Assembly: GCA_024710805.1 (NCBI GenBank) | Contig: JANJUB010000157.1 | Span: 1 to 54,342, forward strand | Length of the DNA stretch: 54,342 nucleotides | Reading direction: 5' to 3' | Source: Fimbriimonadaceae bacterium | Lineage (GTDB): Bacteria; Armatimonadota; Fimbriimonadia; Fimbriimonadales; Fimbriimonadaceae | Part shown: positions 1 through 8,099 of the stretch, piece after piece | Numbering within the stretch: the first letter of the stretch is position 1 | How the letters are laid out: every line of letters begins with the position of its first letter | The notes under the pieces: generated by a model | Databases searched by the model: none | What the model saw: only the letters and a program-made list of their open reading frames with translations | What the model was told of the DNA's origin: nothing | Translations under genes and position numbers: made by a program

Positions 1-1
1 C

Positions 2-1906
2 GTCATGACCGCCGACAGCCGCCATGTGATGATGTGCCGGACCTCGACTGTCTACGGATATGACCTTGATTCGGGACAAGACGTGGCCCGGTTCTTTGTC
101 ATTCCCGGCACCAAGTTCGCGGTCTCGGCGGTGTCGACCTACGGCGAGCAGATGCTCATCGTCGCGAGCGCGACTCAGGTCGGGGTGTATGTGTTCGATG
201 GCTCGGGCTGGGTCATCGCTCAGACCCTTTCGGGCTTCTCCGACATCGCGTCGATCGCTCCTTCGCCGAATGGCCGGTGGCTCTCTGTCACCGACATCGG
301 CAGCGATACGCTGAAGGTGTTCGACCTGCAGACGCTTTCTACCGTCCCTTTAGCGACGCGAAAAGTGATCGATGCTCGCGCCCAAGCCTACAGCCCAAAC
401 TCCGGCATTCTCTACGTGGGCGACGACCTGGGCCAGATCACCCCGGTGAGCACCACGACCTGGAACCTTGGCAGCCACTTCTCGGTGGCGGACGACGTGC
501 GGAGCCTGCTCGTGTCGCCAACCGGCACACACATTTGGGTGGGATTAACCAACCAACTCCAACGCCGACTCGTGAGCGGGACCTTTGAGCTCGGTGTTCC
601 GCTGTCGAGTGCGCCGACGTATGTCGGAAGAGACGCCTTAGGACGGGTCCACTGCAATGGCAGCGCAGCTCGCTCGGTTTACGTGCGTCCCGACGACTCG
701 GTGGATTACGTGCCGGGCCACTACCGAGACATCAACGCACTCGCCGTAGCCCTCTCGGGCACTCAGCTTGCCACCGGCGGAAGCACGGGTGAGCCGATTT
801 TGCGGGTCTGGAATCCGAACGGTAGCGAGCGGTGGTGGCTCGATCCGGACGGAACTCCCATCGAAGCCGTGGCCTACGCACCGACGTCGCTCAGCCTCGC
901 CGTCGCGACCAGCGCCGGTGCCAGCGGAAAGGTGAAGATTTTCAACACCAGCGGAGTGCAGACGAATCCCACGCCCATCACGCAAGCCAATGTGCCCAAG
1001 GCGATCGCCTACAGCACGAGTCTGCCAACCCACGGCCCGGTGGTCGCCTTCGGAAACGGGATCGTCACCCGCCTGTATCGGGTGAACACGAACACGTTCC
1101 TGAACGACCTGGGCAATCATAGCGGTGCCATCACGGCCATCGCATTCTCACGAGACGGAAGCCGCATCGCGACCGGCGGAGCCGATGGCATAGTGAACGT
1201 GTTCAAAGTGGACACGACGGCCACTTGGGGACTGGTGACGAGCTACGCCATGGGTGGCTCGATTCTCGAACTGACATTCGACTCGACGGGGACCTTCCTT
1301 TATGCAGCCTCGACGACGGCCACCAACGGGCTTCGCTCCCTGATCAAGGCTGGGGGCGGCACCGAATCCTGGAATGAGCACCGGGTATTCGACGCCGACA
1401 CTGTGGTGGGCAATGTGCGAGATCTGGCACTCTCACGCGACGGCCGCGTGATCGTCGTGACTGGCGACGCGGCCACGACCTTCCTGCTGGCGGGCTCCTT
1501 TGCCCCGATGCTGACTTGGCTTGTCGATGCTCAGTTCACGGAGATCGAGTTCAGCGCGACGAACCACGACCTGTACGCGGTTCGCGATCGGACGCTTTAC
1601 AGCTTGAGAAACCCGTATCCGACGTTCGTCAGCACGCTGAGCGTGAGTCCGACCAGCGTCAACAAGGGACAGAGCGCGACCCTGACGGTCAACCTCACCA
1701 AGTCGGCGCCAGCGGGCGGAGTTACCGTCCTGCTCTACGACTACACGACCTCGGTTCTGACGCCAGCCAACGTCTACATCCCAGCGGGACAGTACTCGGG
1801 GACTGTACAGTTACTGACGGTCGCCGCGAGTAAGGCAGGCACGTATACAATCACCGCCAAGCTCTTTGGCTCCGCGGTGAACACACAAGTGACGATCAAT
1901 CCGTAG
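2..1906 (+). CDS. WD40-like beta-propeller protein, 5' end cut by window
   Basis: The frame is open to the window edge and the first visible residues already lie inside a propeller blade, so the true N-terminus and any signal peptide are probably upstream. An internal ATG at 5 is possible but less likely. Many repeats of the type 'LAVALSGTQLATGG' and 'IAFSRDGSRIATGGADG' followed by a WD-like strand indicate one or two seven-bladed WD40/YVTN propellers over about the first 530 residues. The last 90 residues, beginning 'LSVSPTSVNKGQSATLTV', look like an Ig-like or calx-beta sandwich. Such proteins are usually secreted or surface-bound and bind partners; no catalytic motif is visible. The stop is 11 bp before a small exported protein gene on the same strand. 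Confidence 0.8.
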   Translation, partial: VMTADSRHVMMCRTSTVYGYDLDSGQDVARFFVIPGTKFAVSAVSTYGEQMLIVASATQVGVYVFDGSGWVIAQTLSGFSDIASIAPSPNGRWLSVTDIGSDTLKVFDLQTLSTVPLATRKVIDARAQAYSPNSGILYVGDDLGQITPVSTTTWNLGSHFSVADDVRSLLVSPTGTHIWVGLTNQLQRRLVSGTFELGVPLSSAPTYVGRDALGRVHCNGSAARSVYVRPDDSVDYVPGHYRDINALAVALSGTQLATGGSTGEPILRVWNPNGSERWWLDPDGTPIEAVAYAPTSLSLAVATSAGASGKVKIFNTSGVQTNPTPITQANVPKAIAYSTSLPTHGPVVAFGNGIVTRLYRVNTNTFLNDLGNHSGAITAIAFSRDGSRIATGGADGIVNVFKVDTTATWGLVTSYAMGGSILELTFDSTGTFLYAASTTATNGLRSLIKAGGGTESWNEHRVFDADTVVGNVRDLALSRDGRVIVVTGDAATTFLLAGSFAPMLTWLVDAQFTEIEFSATNHDLYAVRDRTLYSLRNPYPTFVSTLSVSPTSVNKGQSATLTVNLTKSAPAGGVTVLLYDYTTSVLTPANVYIPAGQYSGTVQLLTVAASKAGTYTITAKLFGSAVNTQVTINP

Positions 1907-1917
1907 GAAGAATAATC

Positions 1918-2343
1918 ATGAAGCGCACAAAACTCACGCTCGCTCTGCTTGGCACATTTGCTCTCGGTGGTATCGCCGCTACCCAGCTTGATCAGCTGAT
2001 CAAGATCGGCGGAGTCGCGGCCGTTGTGAACAACTTCGGCAAGGACATGAACAAAGGCATCAACGGCCTGACCGGCCACAAGGACACTGCCCGGATGAAG
2101 ACCAAGGTTGTGACCATTCTGTCCGTCGGTCTGGGCCGAAGCAGTGCGGTCGGTGCCGCTCAGGTCATGGGCCCCCCCGCGCTGGTCGACAAGGTGGCGG
2201 CAGTTGCTCAGCCCGAGGCTGACCTGCTCGGTGGCACGATCCGGCTGAAGGCGCTCATTCCGGTGAGCAGCAAGGACGTCGTCAAGTCGATCCGCAAGGT
2301 CGACGGCGTGGCGGTCACCGGCATCGTCGACATCAAGCTGTAG
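1918..2343 (+). CDS. Small exported protein of unknown function
   Basis: This is a 141-residue protein that I do not recognise. The N-terminus MKRTKLTLALLGTFALGGIA is a standard signal peptide with a basic n-region and hydrophobic core. The mature part is rich in Ala, Val, Lys and Gly and ends with two similar segments (VSSKDVVKSIRKVDGVAVTGIVDIKL) resembling an alternating strand/helix fold. The ATG at 1918 follows AGGAAG at a good Shine-Dalgarno distance. The 11-bp gap from the upstream propeller gene suggests one operon. The 3' end overlaps a convergent membrane-protein gene by 11 bp. Confidence 0.65.
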   Translation: MKRTKLTLALLGTFALGGIAATQLDQLIKIGGVAAVVNNFGKDMNKGINGLTGHKDTARMKTKVVTILSVGLGRSSAVGAAQVMGPPALVDKVAAVAQPEADLLGGTIRLKALIPVSSKDVVKSIRKVDGVAVTGIVDIKL

Positions 2344-3094
2344 GCAAGTGCCAGGGTGGCAACACCCACTTGCGAATGATCCAGGGGCACACCAGGGCCC
2401 CTAGGAGCCATGCGCCGACCGTGCCCTTGCGGAACTCGTTCTCATCGATCCCGATCTGTTCTTGCGTGACGCGGTCAGGGATAGGTCCAACTTCCATTGA
2501 CTGAAATTCAGCATTTCGGATCGCATTCTCAACCTCGCGCGGAACCAGCGGGGGCACCGAGACTCCGCGCTTGGCCATGTCGCTTTGTACTTGGGTGTGC
2601 TCGTTCAGCATCTGCGTCGTGATGTTCCGAAACCGCTCAGGGATTTCTTCACGCTTGGCCCGGCGGCTGTTTCGGTAGGCGAGCTCGCGTTTCCACCACT
2701 CTGCGGTTACCGCCTTCTGAGCGGGCACCGCGACTTGGGAGTGATACGCGCTGATGATGAGGCCCAGGGCCACGACTTCGGGGATGACGCTGAGAGCAGT
2801 GGGCCACATGGGGAGCTTGAAGGCGGCCGCCTGAAGGGCTCCAATCAGAACCATCGCTCCGGCCATGAGAGCCAACCCAAGCACAAGGAAGACCATCCAC
2901 GTCAGTGCCGCCATGCCCGCGTCCCCGCCCTTGCCACCTGAGAGAACCAGTGTGATTACGCCTCCACCGGCGATCAAGACGAGCATCACGAGAGAGATCT
3001 TGCCCAGCGGACCCACGGCCGCCCAGCAGCGGGCTCGGATCGCGAGCATGACGAGTGCCAAGCCTAAACCGATGAATCCGCCCATGAGGAGCAT
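2333..3094 (-). CDS. Multi-pass membrane protein, unknown
   Basis: The 253-residue protein has about four N-terminal hydrophobic helices (roughly residues 2-20, 33-53, 62-90 and 100-116). A charged segment of about 100 residues with many Arg and Glu follows, then a last hydrophobic segment near residue 230 (WLLGALVCPWII). I do not recognise a family. The start ATG at 3094 lies 6 nt after a TAGAAT hexamer and has no Shine-Dalgarno, so it may be leaderless. It is divergent from the SLC13 transporter at 3137, with only 42 bp between the start codons. Confidence 0.7.
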   Translation of the reverse strand: MLLMGGFIGLGLALVMLAIRARCWAAVGPLGKISLVMLVLIAGGGVITLVLSGGKGGDAGMAALTWMVFLVLGLALMAGAMVLIGALQAAAFKLPMWPTALSVIPEVVALGLIISAYHSQVAVPAQKAVTAEWWKRELAYRNSRRAKREEIPERFRNITTQMLNEHTQVQSDMAKRGVSVPPLVPREVENAIRNAEFQSMEVGPIPDRVTQEQIGIDENEFRKGTVGAWLLGALVCPWIIRKWVLPPWHLPTA

Positions 3095-3100
3095 TGCCGC

Positions 3101-3128
3101 ATTCTAGCCCAGAGAGATTGGCTATGCT
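3101..3128. promoter_or_regulatory. Divergent -10 elements for two start-proximal promoters
   Basis: The 42-bp gap between divergent start codons contains TAGAAT reading on the minus strand (3101-3106), 6 nt before the ATG at 3094. It also contains TATGCT reading on the plus strand (3123-3128), 8 nt before the ATG at 3137. Neither gene has a Shine-Dalgarno. Both spacings would give leaderless transcripts. No convincing -35 hexamer is seen. Confidence 0.4.
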
Positions 3129-3136
3129 AGTGCGCA

Positions 3137-4585
3137 ATGTCGGATGACTCGAAGCTGAGTCGGTTGAAGTGGGGATTACCTCCCGCTGCCGGTCTACTGG
3201 CATGGCTTGCCTTGGGAGGCGTCACCGCCGACCAGCGCATCGTCGGCTGCGTCTTCGCAATCACGGTTGCCCTGTGGATGCTCGAGCTGCTTCCTTACGC
3301 GATGACCGCGCTGCTCAGCACGGCGGCACTGGTGGTGTTCGCGGGGGTTGACGAGAAGAAGGCGTTCGGAGCCTATGGTGACCCGATCATCCCGCTCTTC
3401 ATCGGCAGCTTCATGCTCGCCAAGGCCATGGAACTCTCCAAGCTCAGCGACCGGATCGCGTGGGCGATCCTCGGCCGGAATTGGGCCACTGCCAGCTCGT
3501 CCCGGCTTCTGCTCGCCATGGGCGGGCTGACGTGTCTCATTTCGCTCTTCGTCTCAAACACCGCCACGACCGCCGTGTTTCTACCGATTGGCCTGAGCAT
3601 GCTCAGCGCCATCAAGCGCGCTGACTCCAGCCGTTACCCGGTCGCGATGATGCTCATGCTTACCTGGGGGTCAAGCGTGGCTGTCGGCGTAACCGTCGGC
3701 ACGCCCCCTAATCTCATCGCTTTGGGGATGCTCGAATCCACGGCCAACGTAAAGATCTCGTTCACCCAGTGGATGACCTTCGGGATGCCGATCACGCTCG
3801 CGATGGTCATCGGCAGCTGGCTCGTGCTGCAATGGCGCTACGGACGCCCGCAGTTGGAAACCTCGGAGGCGCGGGCGCTGGCCCAGTCGAGGGCTCGCGA
3901 GATGGGCCGAGTCTCGGTCGCCGAACGGAACACGATCATCGCGTTCTCGGTGGCGATGGCGATGTGGATCGTGCCGGACATGTCGGCGGCGGTTCTAGGC
4001 GCCGATCATCTCGCCGCGAAGTGGATGCAGACGCACATCACCGCTGCGGTGGCGGCGCTCGCCGGAGCGGCGTTGCTGTTCACCTTGCCCGCCTCGGGGA
4101 AGGATCGGTTCACTTGGCGGCAGGCAACGACGATCGACTGGGGGACCATCATCCTCTTCGGCGGCGGCATCGCGCTGGGGCAGGCGATGTTCGCGAGCGG
4201 GCTGGCGAAGACGCTTGGTGAGGCCGCGGCACGGGCTTCCGGGGCAAACACCCTGTGGACGATCACGGCGCTGTGCATCGTGGCCGCGATTCTGCTCAGC
4301 GAACTCGCCAGCAATACCGCCGCGGCAACCACTCTGATTCCGGTCGCCATGGGCTTGGCCGAGGGAGCAGGAGTCTCCCCGGTGGCTCCCGCGCTCGGGG
4401 TGGCGATCGGGGCGAGCTTCGGTTTCATGCTGCCGGTGAGCACCGCGCCGAATGCGATCGTCTACTCGTCGGGGCTGGTGCCCTCGCGCGAGATGCTCAC
4501 GTCCGGGATCCTGATCGATATCATCGGCTTTGTGGTGACACTTCTGGGGCTGTGGCTGATCTTGCCGTGGATGGGGCTGGTATAG
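3137..4585 (+). CDS. SLC13/DASS-family anion:sodium symporter
   Basis: This 482-residue inner-membrane protein has about 11-12 hydrophobic helices. The family (divalent anion:Na+ symporters for succinate, citrate or sulfate) carries two SNT motifs for Na+ and substrate; both are present, SNTATT at residue 140 and SNTAAATT at 392, in the two inverted halves. Also typical are TPPNLIALGML and the C-terminal FMLPVSTAPNAIVYSSG. Length matches the family (450-500). Substrate cannot be assigned; a C4-dicarboxylate is the commonest in bacteria. The start has no Shine-Dalgarno but a TATGCT hexamer 8 nt upstream. It is followed 66 bp later by ribBA, which has its own promoter-like element. Confidence 0.9.
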   Translation: MSDDSKLSRLKWGLPPAAGLLAWLALGGVTADQRIVGCVFAITVALWMLELLPYAMTALLSTAALVVFAGVDEKKAFGAYGDPIIPLFIGSFMLAKAMELSKLSDRIAWAILGRNWATASSSRLLLAMGGLTCLISLFVSNTATTAVFLPIGLSMLSAIKRADSSRYPVAMMLMLTWGSSVAVGVTVGTPPNLIALGMLESTANVKISFTQWMTFGMPITLAMVIGSWLVLQWRYGRPQLETSEARALAQSRAREMGRVSVAERNTIIAFSVAMAMWIVPDMSAAVLGADHLAAKWMQTHITAAVAALAGAALLFTLPASGKDRFTWRQATTIDWGTIILFGGGIALGQAMFASGLAKTLGEAAARASGANTLWTITALCIVAAILLSELASNTAAATTLIPVAMGLAEGAGVSPVAPALGVAIGASFGFMLPVSTAPNAIVYSSGLVPSREMLTSGILIDIIGFVVTLLGLWLILPWMGLV

Positions 4586-4639
4586 GTTCCGATACGGCCC
4601 CCCCCTAGTGCGGAGCCAACGTCCACTCGACCGAAGGCG

Positions 4640-4645
4640 TACAAT
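4640..4645 (+). promoter_or_regulatory. -10 element of ribBA, start-proximal
   Basis: TACAAT lies 6 nt before the GTG start of ribBA, so transcription should begin at or near the start codon. No Shine-Dalgarno is present. An ATG overlapping the GTG is followed at once by TGA and cannot be the start. Confidence 0.45.
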
Positions 4646-4651
4646 TAGCAT

Positions 4652-5863
4652 GTGAGCGTATTTGCCACGATCCCCGAGGCCCTTGAACTCCTTCGCGCTG
4701 GTCGCATGATCATCGTCGTCGATGATCCCGACCGCGAGAATGAGGGCGACCTTGTCGTCGCCGGGCCGCACTGCACCCCCGAGATCATGAACTTCATGAT
4801 CACCCACGGGCGAGGCGTCCCCTTCATTCCCACGACCGAGCAGAGGCTGCAGGAACTCGACATCCCGATGATGACGAAGCACAACACCGCCCGCTACGGG
4901 ACGGCGATGGCGGAGACGGTCGATGCGATCCGGGGTGCGACCACCGGCGTGTCCGCTTCGGACCGTGCGCTCACCGTGCAGGTGTTCTGCGACCCCGAGG
5001 CGAAGCCGAGCGACCTCGGCCGCCCGGGTCACATCATCCCGCTTCGGGCCGAAGAAGGCGGCGTCCTTCGCCGTGCTGGCCACACCGAGGCGATCGTCGA
5101 TCTCATGGACCTCGCCGGCTTCGCCAAGGTGGGCGTAGGGTGCGAGATCATCGGCGACGACGGTGAAATGATGCGTCTCCCCGCCTTGATCGAGTTTGCC
5201 GAGAAGCATGGTTTCAAGATCGTGACCATCGCCGACCTCATCGCTTACCGCCGACGGACCGAGAAACTCGTCGAGCGCGTGGCCGGGCCGATCGACTTTC
5301 CGACCAAGTTTGGGCACTTCAAGTTGTACTGTTACGAGCCGCTCGTCGAGCGAGAGCCGTACATCGCGATCGTCAAGGGCGACGTGTGCACCGAGGAGCC
5401 GGTACTGGTGCGGATGCATTCCAGCTGTCTCACGGGCGACTTGATGGGCTCCCTTCGCTGCGATTGCGGCGACCAACTGGAGATGTCTCTGCGGCGGATC
5501 GAAGAGGCGGGTCGGGGCGTGGTCGTCTACATCGCTCAAGAGGGTCGGGGTATCGGTATCGCGAACAAGCTGCGGGCCTATGAGCTGCAAGATCAGGGCA
5601 TGGACACGGTCGAGGCGAACATCGCGCTGGGCTTCAAGGCCGACCTCCGCGACTACGGACTAGGAGCGCAAGTGCTCGCCGATCTCGGCTTACGACGCCT
5701 TAAGCTGATGACCAACAACCCCAAGAAGATGGCGGGATTGACCGGCTACGGGCTCGAGATCGTCGAGCAGGTGCCGCTGATCGCGGAGTTGATCGAGCCG
5801 CGCGAGAAGTACCTTGAGACGAAGCGCGACAAGATGGGACACCTGCTCCCGGAAGAGAGCTAG
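4652..5863 (+). CDS. ribBA: Bifunctional DHBP synthase / GTP cyclohydrolase II
   Basis: This cytoplasmic 403-residue enzyme makes both precursors of riboflavin. The N-terminal half (about 1-200) converts ribulose 5-phosphate to 3,4-dihydroxy-2-butanone 4-phosphate; DDPDRENEGDLV and RAGHTEAIVDL are its signatures. The C-terminal half (about 205-403) is GTP cyclohydrolase II with zinc ligands C259, C270 and C272, spaced as in the known enzymes, followed by YIAQEGRGIGIANKLRAY and the terminal TNNPKK motif. In the first domain the segment usually written RGL(I/V)C reads RGVPF, so the usual Cys is missing; this may lower or alter activity. The start is GTG. No other rib gene is nearby. The stop overlaps the end of a convergent gene by 4 bp. 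Confidence 0.95.
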   Translation: MSVFATIPEALELLRAGRMIIVVDDPDRENEGDLVVAGPHCTPEIMNFMITHGRGVPFIPTTEQRLQELDIPMMTKHNTARYGTAMAETVDAIRGATTGVSASDRALTVQVFCDPEAKPSDLGRPGHIIPLRAEEGGVLRRAGHTEAIVDLMDLAGFAKVGVGCEIIGDDGEMMRLPALIEFAEKHGFKIVTIADLIAYRRRTEKLVERVAGPIDFPTKFGHFKLYCYEPLVEREPYIAIVKGDVCTEEPVLVRMHSSCLTGDLMGSLRCDCGDQLEMSLRRIEEAGRGVVVYIAQEGRGIGIANKLRAYELQDQGMDTVEANIALGFKADLRDYGLGAQVLADLGLRRLKLMTNNPKKMAGLTGYGLEIVEQVPLIAELIEPREKYLETKRDKMGHLLPEES

Positions 5864-6120
5864 AACTGTTGGACGTGGCTTTCGGCAGCTGAATGCTCGC
5901 GGAGTTGCCGATTCTCCTGGGCGAGACTGTCCAGGGTGATCGCTTGTTGCATGACCAGTTGCTTGAGCTGTTCGACCTCGAGCCGCAGCGGGTCGTCCGT
6001 CCGGGTTCGATTCTCGTGGATGATCTTCGCCATCGTCTGCTGATGCTTGATCAGCATGTACACGATCGGGATGAGCGCGCAGATCACCAGCGCCATCGCG
6101 GCAAGAACTTCGTCGTTCAT
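5860..6120 (-). CDS. Small membrane-anchored coiled-coil protein (copy 3)
   Basis: This 86-residue protein has an N-terminal transmembrane helix (about residues 5-24, ALVICALIPIVYMLI), then HQQTMAKIIHENR, then a heptad-rich coiled coil (LEVEQLKQLVMQQAITLDSLAQENRQL). It is the third gene of a tandem set of related proteins; its ATG overlaps the stop of the second by 4 bp, which implies translational coupling. The shared pattern is a hydrophobic helix, (H)HQ..MA.I, then E...L......QQ.. with Leu and Ile heptads. Function unknown; the design resembles small membrane scaffold proteins such as PspB, but I see no sequence match to call it that. Confidence 0.75.
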   Translation of the reverse strand: MNDEVLAAMALVICALIPIVYMLIKHQQTMAKIIHENRTRTDDPLRLEVEQLKQLVMQQAITLDSLAQENRQLREHSAAESHVQQF

Positions 6121-6392
6121 GAGTTCAACCGCTCGTGGAGGTTCTGCGGTGCGGGCGGTGGGGCCATCAGTTGTCCTTGCTTGGTCAGGAAGTCATCCAT
6201 CTGCAGCGCTTGCTGATTGACGATCTCTTTGAGCTGTTGAACCTCACGGCGCAGTTCTGCGATTTCGTGGACACCGGTCGGGTGGTTCTGACGCATGATC
6301 TCCGCCATGCGCCGTTGGTGTTGGGTCAGGATCGCGACGATGGGAATCATCAGCGCCGTGATCGGAATCATAAGTGCGAAGTAGCCTTCCAT
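6117..6392 (-). CDS. Small membrane-anchored coiled-coil protein (copy 2)
   Basis: This 91-residue paralogue has a transmembrane helix at about residues 5-22 (FALMIPITALMIPIVAIL), then TQHQRRMAEIMRQN and a coiled coil IAELRREVQQLKEIVNQQALQMDDFL. The C-terminus is Pro-rich. It starts 2 bp after the stop of copy 1 and its own stop overlaps the start of copy 3 by 4 bp, so the three are one transcription unit. The juxtamembrane motif HQR+MAEI is nearly identical to copy 1. Confidence 0.78.
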   Translation of the reverse strand: MEGYFALMIPITALMIPIVAILTQHQRRMAEIMRQNHPTGVHEIAELRREVQQLKEIVNQQALQMDDFLTKQGQLMAPPPAPQNLHERLNS

Positions 6393-6394
6393 GT

Positions 6395-6649
6395 CTAGAA
6401 CTGTTTGACGTTGGTCTCGGCCCCGGGGATGCGCAGGGCGTTCAGCGCGTTGTCGACGGCGATCGTTTGCTCGTTGAGCAGCATCCGCATATGAGCGACC
6501 TCCTGTCTTAACCTCTCGACCTCGCCCATCACCTGCGGGGTCGCGCCCTGCCGATGGACGATCTCTGCCATCTTACGCTGGTGATGCGTCAGGATCGCCA
6601 CGATCGGAATCAGCAGTGCCGTGACTGGGATGAGAAACTCGAGTTCCAT
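6395..6649 (-). CDS. Small membrane-anchored coiled-coil protein (copy 1)
   Basis: This is the first gene of the three-gene set, 84 residues. I chose the ATG at 6649 because AGGAG lies 9 nt upstream and the transmembrane helix (LEFLIPVTALLIPIVAIL) then begins at residue 3; a longer open frame upstream has no such support. After THHQRKMAEIVHRQ comes the coiled coil VERLRQEVAHMRMLLNEQTIAVDNAL. The C-terminal NVKQF resembles the HVQQF end of copy 3. A TATAAT at 6669-6674 is placed to drive all three genes. Function unknown. Confidence 0.78.
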   Translation of the reverse strand: MELEFLIPVTALLIPIVAILTHHQRKMAEIVHRQGATPQVMGEVERLRQEVAHMRMLLNEQTIAVDNALNALRIPGAETNVKQF

Positions 6650-6668
6650 CTTTATATCTCCTGCGCAC

Positions 6669-6674
6669 ATTATA
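6669..6674 (-). promoter_or_regulatory. -10 element (TATAAT) of the coiled-coil triplet
   Basis: A perfect TATAAT on the minus strand sits 19 nt before the ATG of the first small gene, with the AGGAG ribosome site in between. This is a conventional leadered promoter, unlike many others in the window. No clear -35 is seen. Confidence 0.5.
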
Positions 6675-6805
6675 GGGAATGGGTTGCAGCGGGAGGTCCC
6701 TTGGTCCCACTCGCGAGCGCGACTGCACGACATTCGGGCGGTTCCGAATTGTGGCCGCCGGATGCCGTTGTGCTGGCGTCGTTGAGGCTCAAGTTGGTTC
6801 AGCGC

Positions 6806-6831
6806 GGGCACGTATCGTCCCGCGGCTACGA
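6806..6831. repeat. Half copy of dispersed palindromic repeat
   Basis: This 26-bp stretch matches the right arm of the inverted repeat at 27422-27447 at 24 of 26 positions (GGGCACGTATC then TCCCG.GGCTACGA). No matching left arm is found in the neighbouring 150 bp, so it appears to be a degraded or half element. It lies in the 196-bp gap between the ATP-grasp gene and the coiled-coil triplet. Confidence 0.6.
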
Positions 6832-6845
6832 AGGTCTCTGGGCCC

Positions 6846-7712
6846 TTACCGCAACGTTTGCTCGGCGATTCGCTCGCGGACAATGTCTGCGAACTCGACG
6901 GCGGCCTCGGGAACGAAGAGAAAGAACAGCTCGGGCTCAATCAGCTCCAACTCCATCAGCCGAGGATGTCCGTCCACGTCGACCAGGTCGATGCGTGCGT
7001 AGAGCGGAGTTTCGGGCAATGCGGCCATGATGCGCTCCGCAGTCTCGGTCTGCGCGGGGGTGGGCTCGACCACGGTGTACTTGCCCCCAAACTCGATCTG
7101 CACGCGGAAGTCTCCGGCTTTGGGCTTCTTCTTCACCGCGTGGCTGAAGAACCCGTCGAAGAAAACGAGCGACGTCTCGCCCTCGACCACGATCCCATCG
7201 ATGTAGGGCTGAATCAAGACGGTGCCTTTCTCGATGAGCCTTTCGAAGTGAGTCTGCGCTCCCGCCGTGTTTTCTGGCAGTTCGAAGACGAGGGTTTCGT
7301 AGGCGCCAGCCGCGACAGTGGGCTTGATGACGATGCTGGACCAGTTCATCGCCTCGGCGGCGACGGCCACATCAATCGGCTCGGTGGCCGCTAGTGAATC
7401 AACAATCGGCACGCCCTTGTCCTGCAACTCCAGCAAATACCTCTTGTCGCAGTTCCAACGAATAAGGGCCGGAGAGTTCCAGATCGTTGCCGATTCCGAC
7501 ACTCGGTCGAGCCAGGCCAAGAACTCGGAGAGCCGCAGGTGGTAGTCCCAGGTGGTTCGAATGAGCACGTGCGACGCGTGTGCCCATTCGAAGGCGGGAT
7601 CATCCCAGGCAACGAGCTTGGCCGGCACTCCGAGTGCCGCGAGCGCATCGAGCAGCGTGAAGTCTTCTTCCGAAAGTTCGAGGGCATTGGTGGAGGTGGC
7701 CAAGACCAACAT
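6846..7712 (-). CDS. ATP-grasp family protein (DcsG/RimK-like)
   Basis: This is a predicted cytoplasmic ATP-dependent carboxylate-amine ligase of 288 residues. ATP-grasp features include SSIVIKPTVAAGAYET (ATP-binding Lys strand and glycine loop), VLIQPYIDGIVVEGETSLVFF, and the metal-binding end RIDLVDVDGHPRLMELELIEP. The ELELIEP..F ending is typical of the DcsG-like group, named for a D-cycloserine pathway ligase, and of stand-alone homologues of unknown substrate. I chose the ATG at 7712 because the family begins near MLVLAT; the longer frame from 7802 adds 30 low-complexity residues. TACGCT lies 7 nt before the start and there is no Shine-Dalgarno. No biosynthetic neighbours are present to suggest a substrate. 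Confidence 0.82.
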   Translation of the reverse strand: MLVLATSTNALELSEEDFTLLDALAALGVPAKLVAWDDPAFEWAHASHVLIRTTWDYHLRLSEFLAWLDRVSESATIWNSPALIRWNCDKRYLLELQDKGVPIVDSLAATEPIDVAVAAEAMNWSSIVIKPTVAAGAYETLVFELPENTAGAQTHFERLIEKGTVLIQPYIDGIVVEGETSLVFFDGFFSHAVKKKPKAGDFRVQIEFGGKYTVVEPTPAQTETAERIMAALPETPLYARIDLVDVDGHPRLMELELIEPELFFLFVPEAAVEFADIVRERIAEQTLR

Positions 7713-7869
7713 GGTCTCTAGCGTACTGCAGGGTTTCGAGCCATTGCCGCCCCCGGCTCCAGGTTCCAAGCTCGAATCCCTCACAATATTGTTCAGATTC
7801 ACCCTAACGCACAGAGAAAGAACCTACAATAATCACTAGTGTGGGGAATGCGCCCTGGGGGTATACGGG

Positions 7870-8070
7870 TTGCCGAACCTAGTCGGAGGACTTGCCGCAC
7901 TCGTTGCGTTGGCAGCGGGCATCCTTCAGCAGGTTGAACCCGTCGCTACTATAGGGCGCGCGGGCCTCGCATTTTTGCTTGGTTGGCTCTTAACTCAAGT
8001 GTGGTACGTGTTCTTTACAGTAAGGGTGGAACGCGGATCAACCGATAAGGGGCCCTCAAGCTCGATGTAG
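7870..8070 (+). CDS. Small two-helix membrane protein upstream of sigma factor
   Basis: This 66-residue protein starts at TTG with GGGGG 8 nt upstream. It has two hydrophobic helices (about residues 5-20 LVGGLAALVALAAGIL and 29-50 IGRAGLAFLLGWLLTQVWYVFF) and a short charged tail. It ends 29 bp before the sigma-28-type gene on the same strand, so the two are probably co-transcribed. Family not recognised; the non-ATG start and small size keep confidence moderate. Confidence 0.5.
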   Translation: MPNLVGGLAALVALAAGILQQVEPVATIGRAGLAFLLGWLLTQVWYVFFTVRVERGSTDKGPSSSM

Positions 8071-8099
8071 CCGCGACGAACCGGAGGAAAGCAGATCAG

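Noticed and set aside
3995-5590. Long open frame (531 codons) on the minus strand opposite the transporter and ribBA
   Set aside because: It lies antisense to two strong family matches; its translation has the Arg/His/Asp-rich bias of a GC-rich shadow frame and no recognisable motif.
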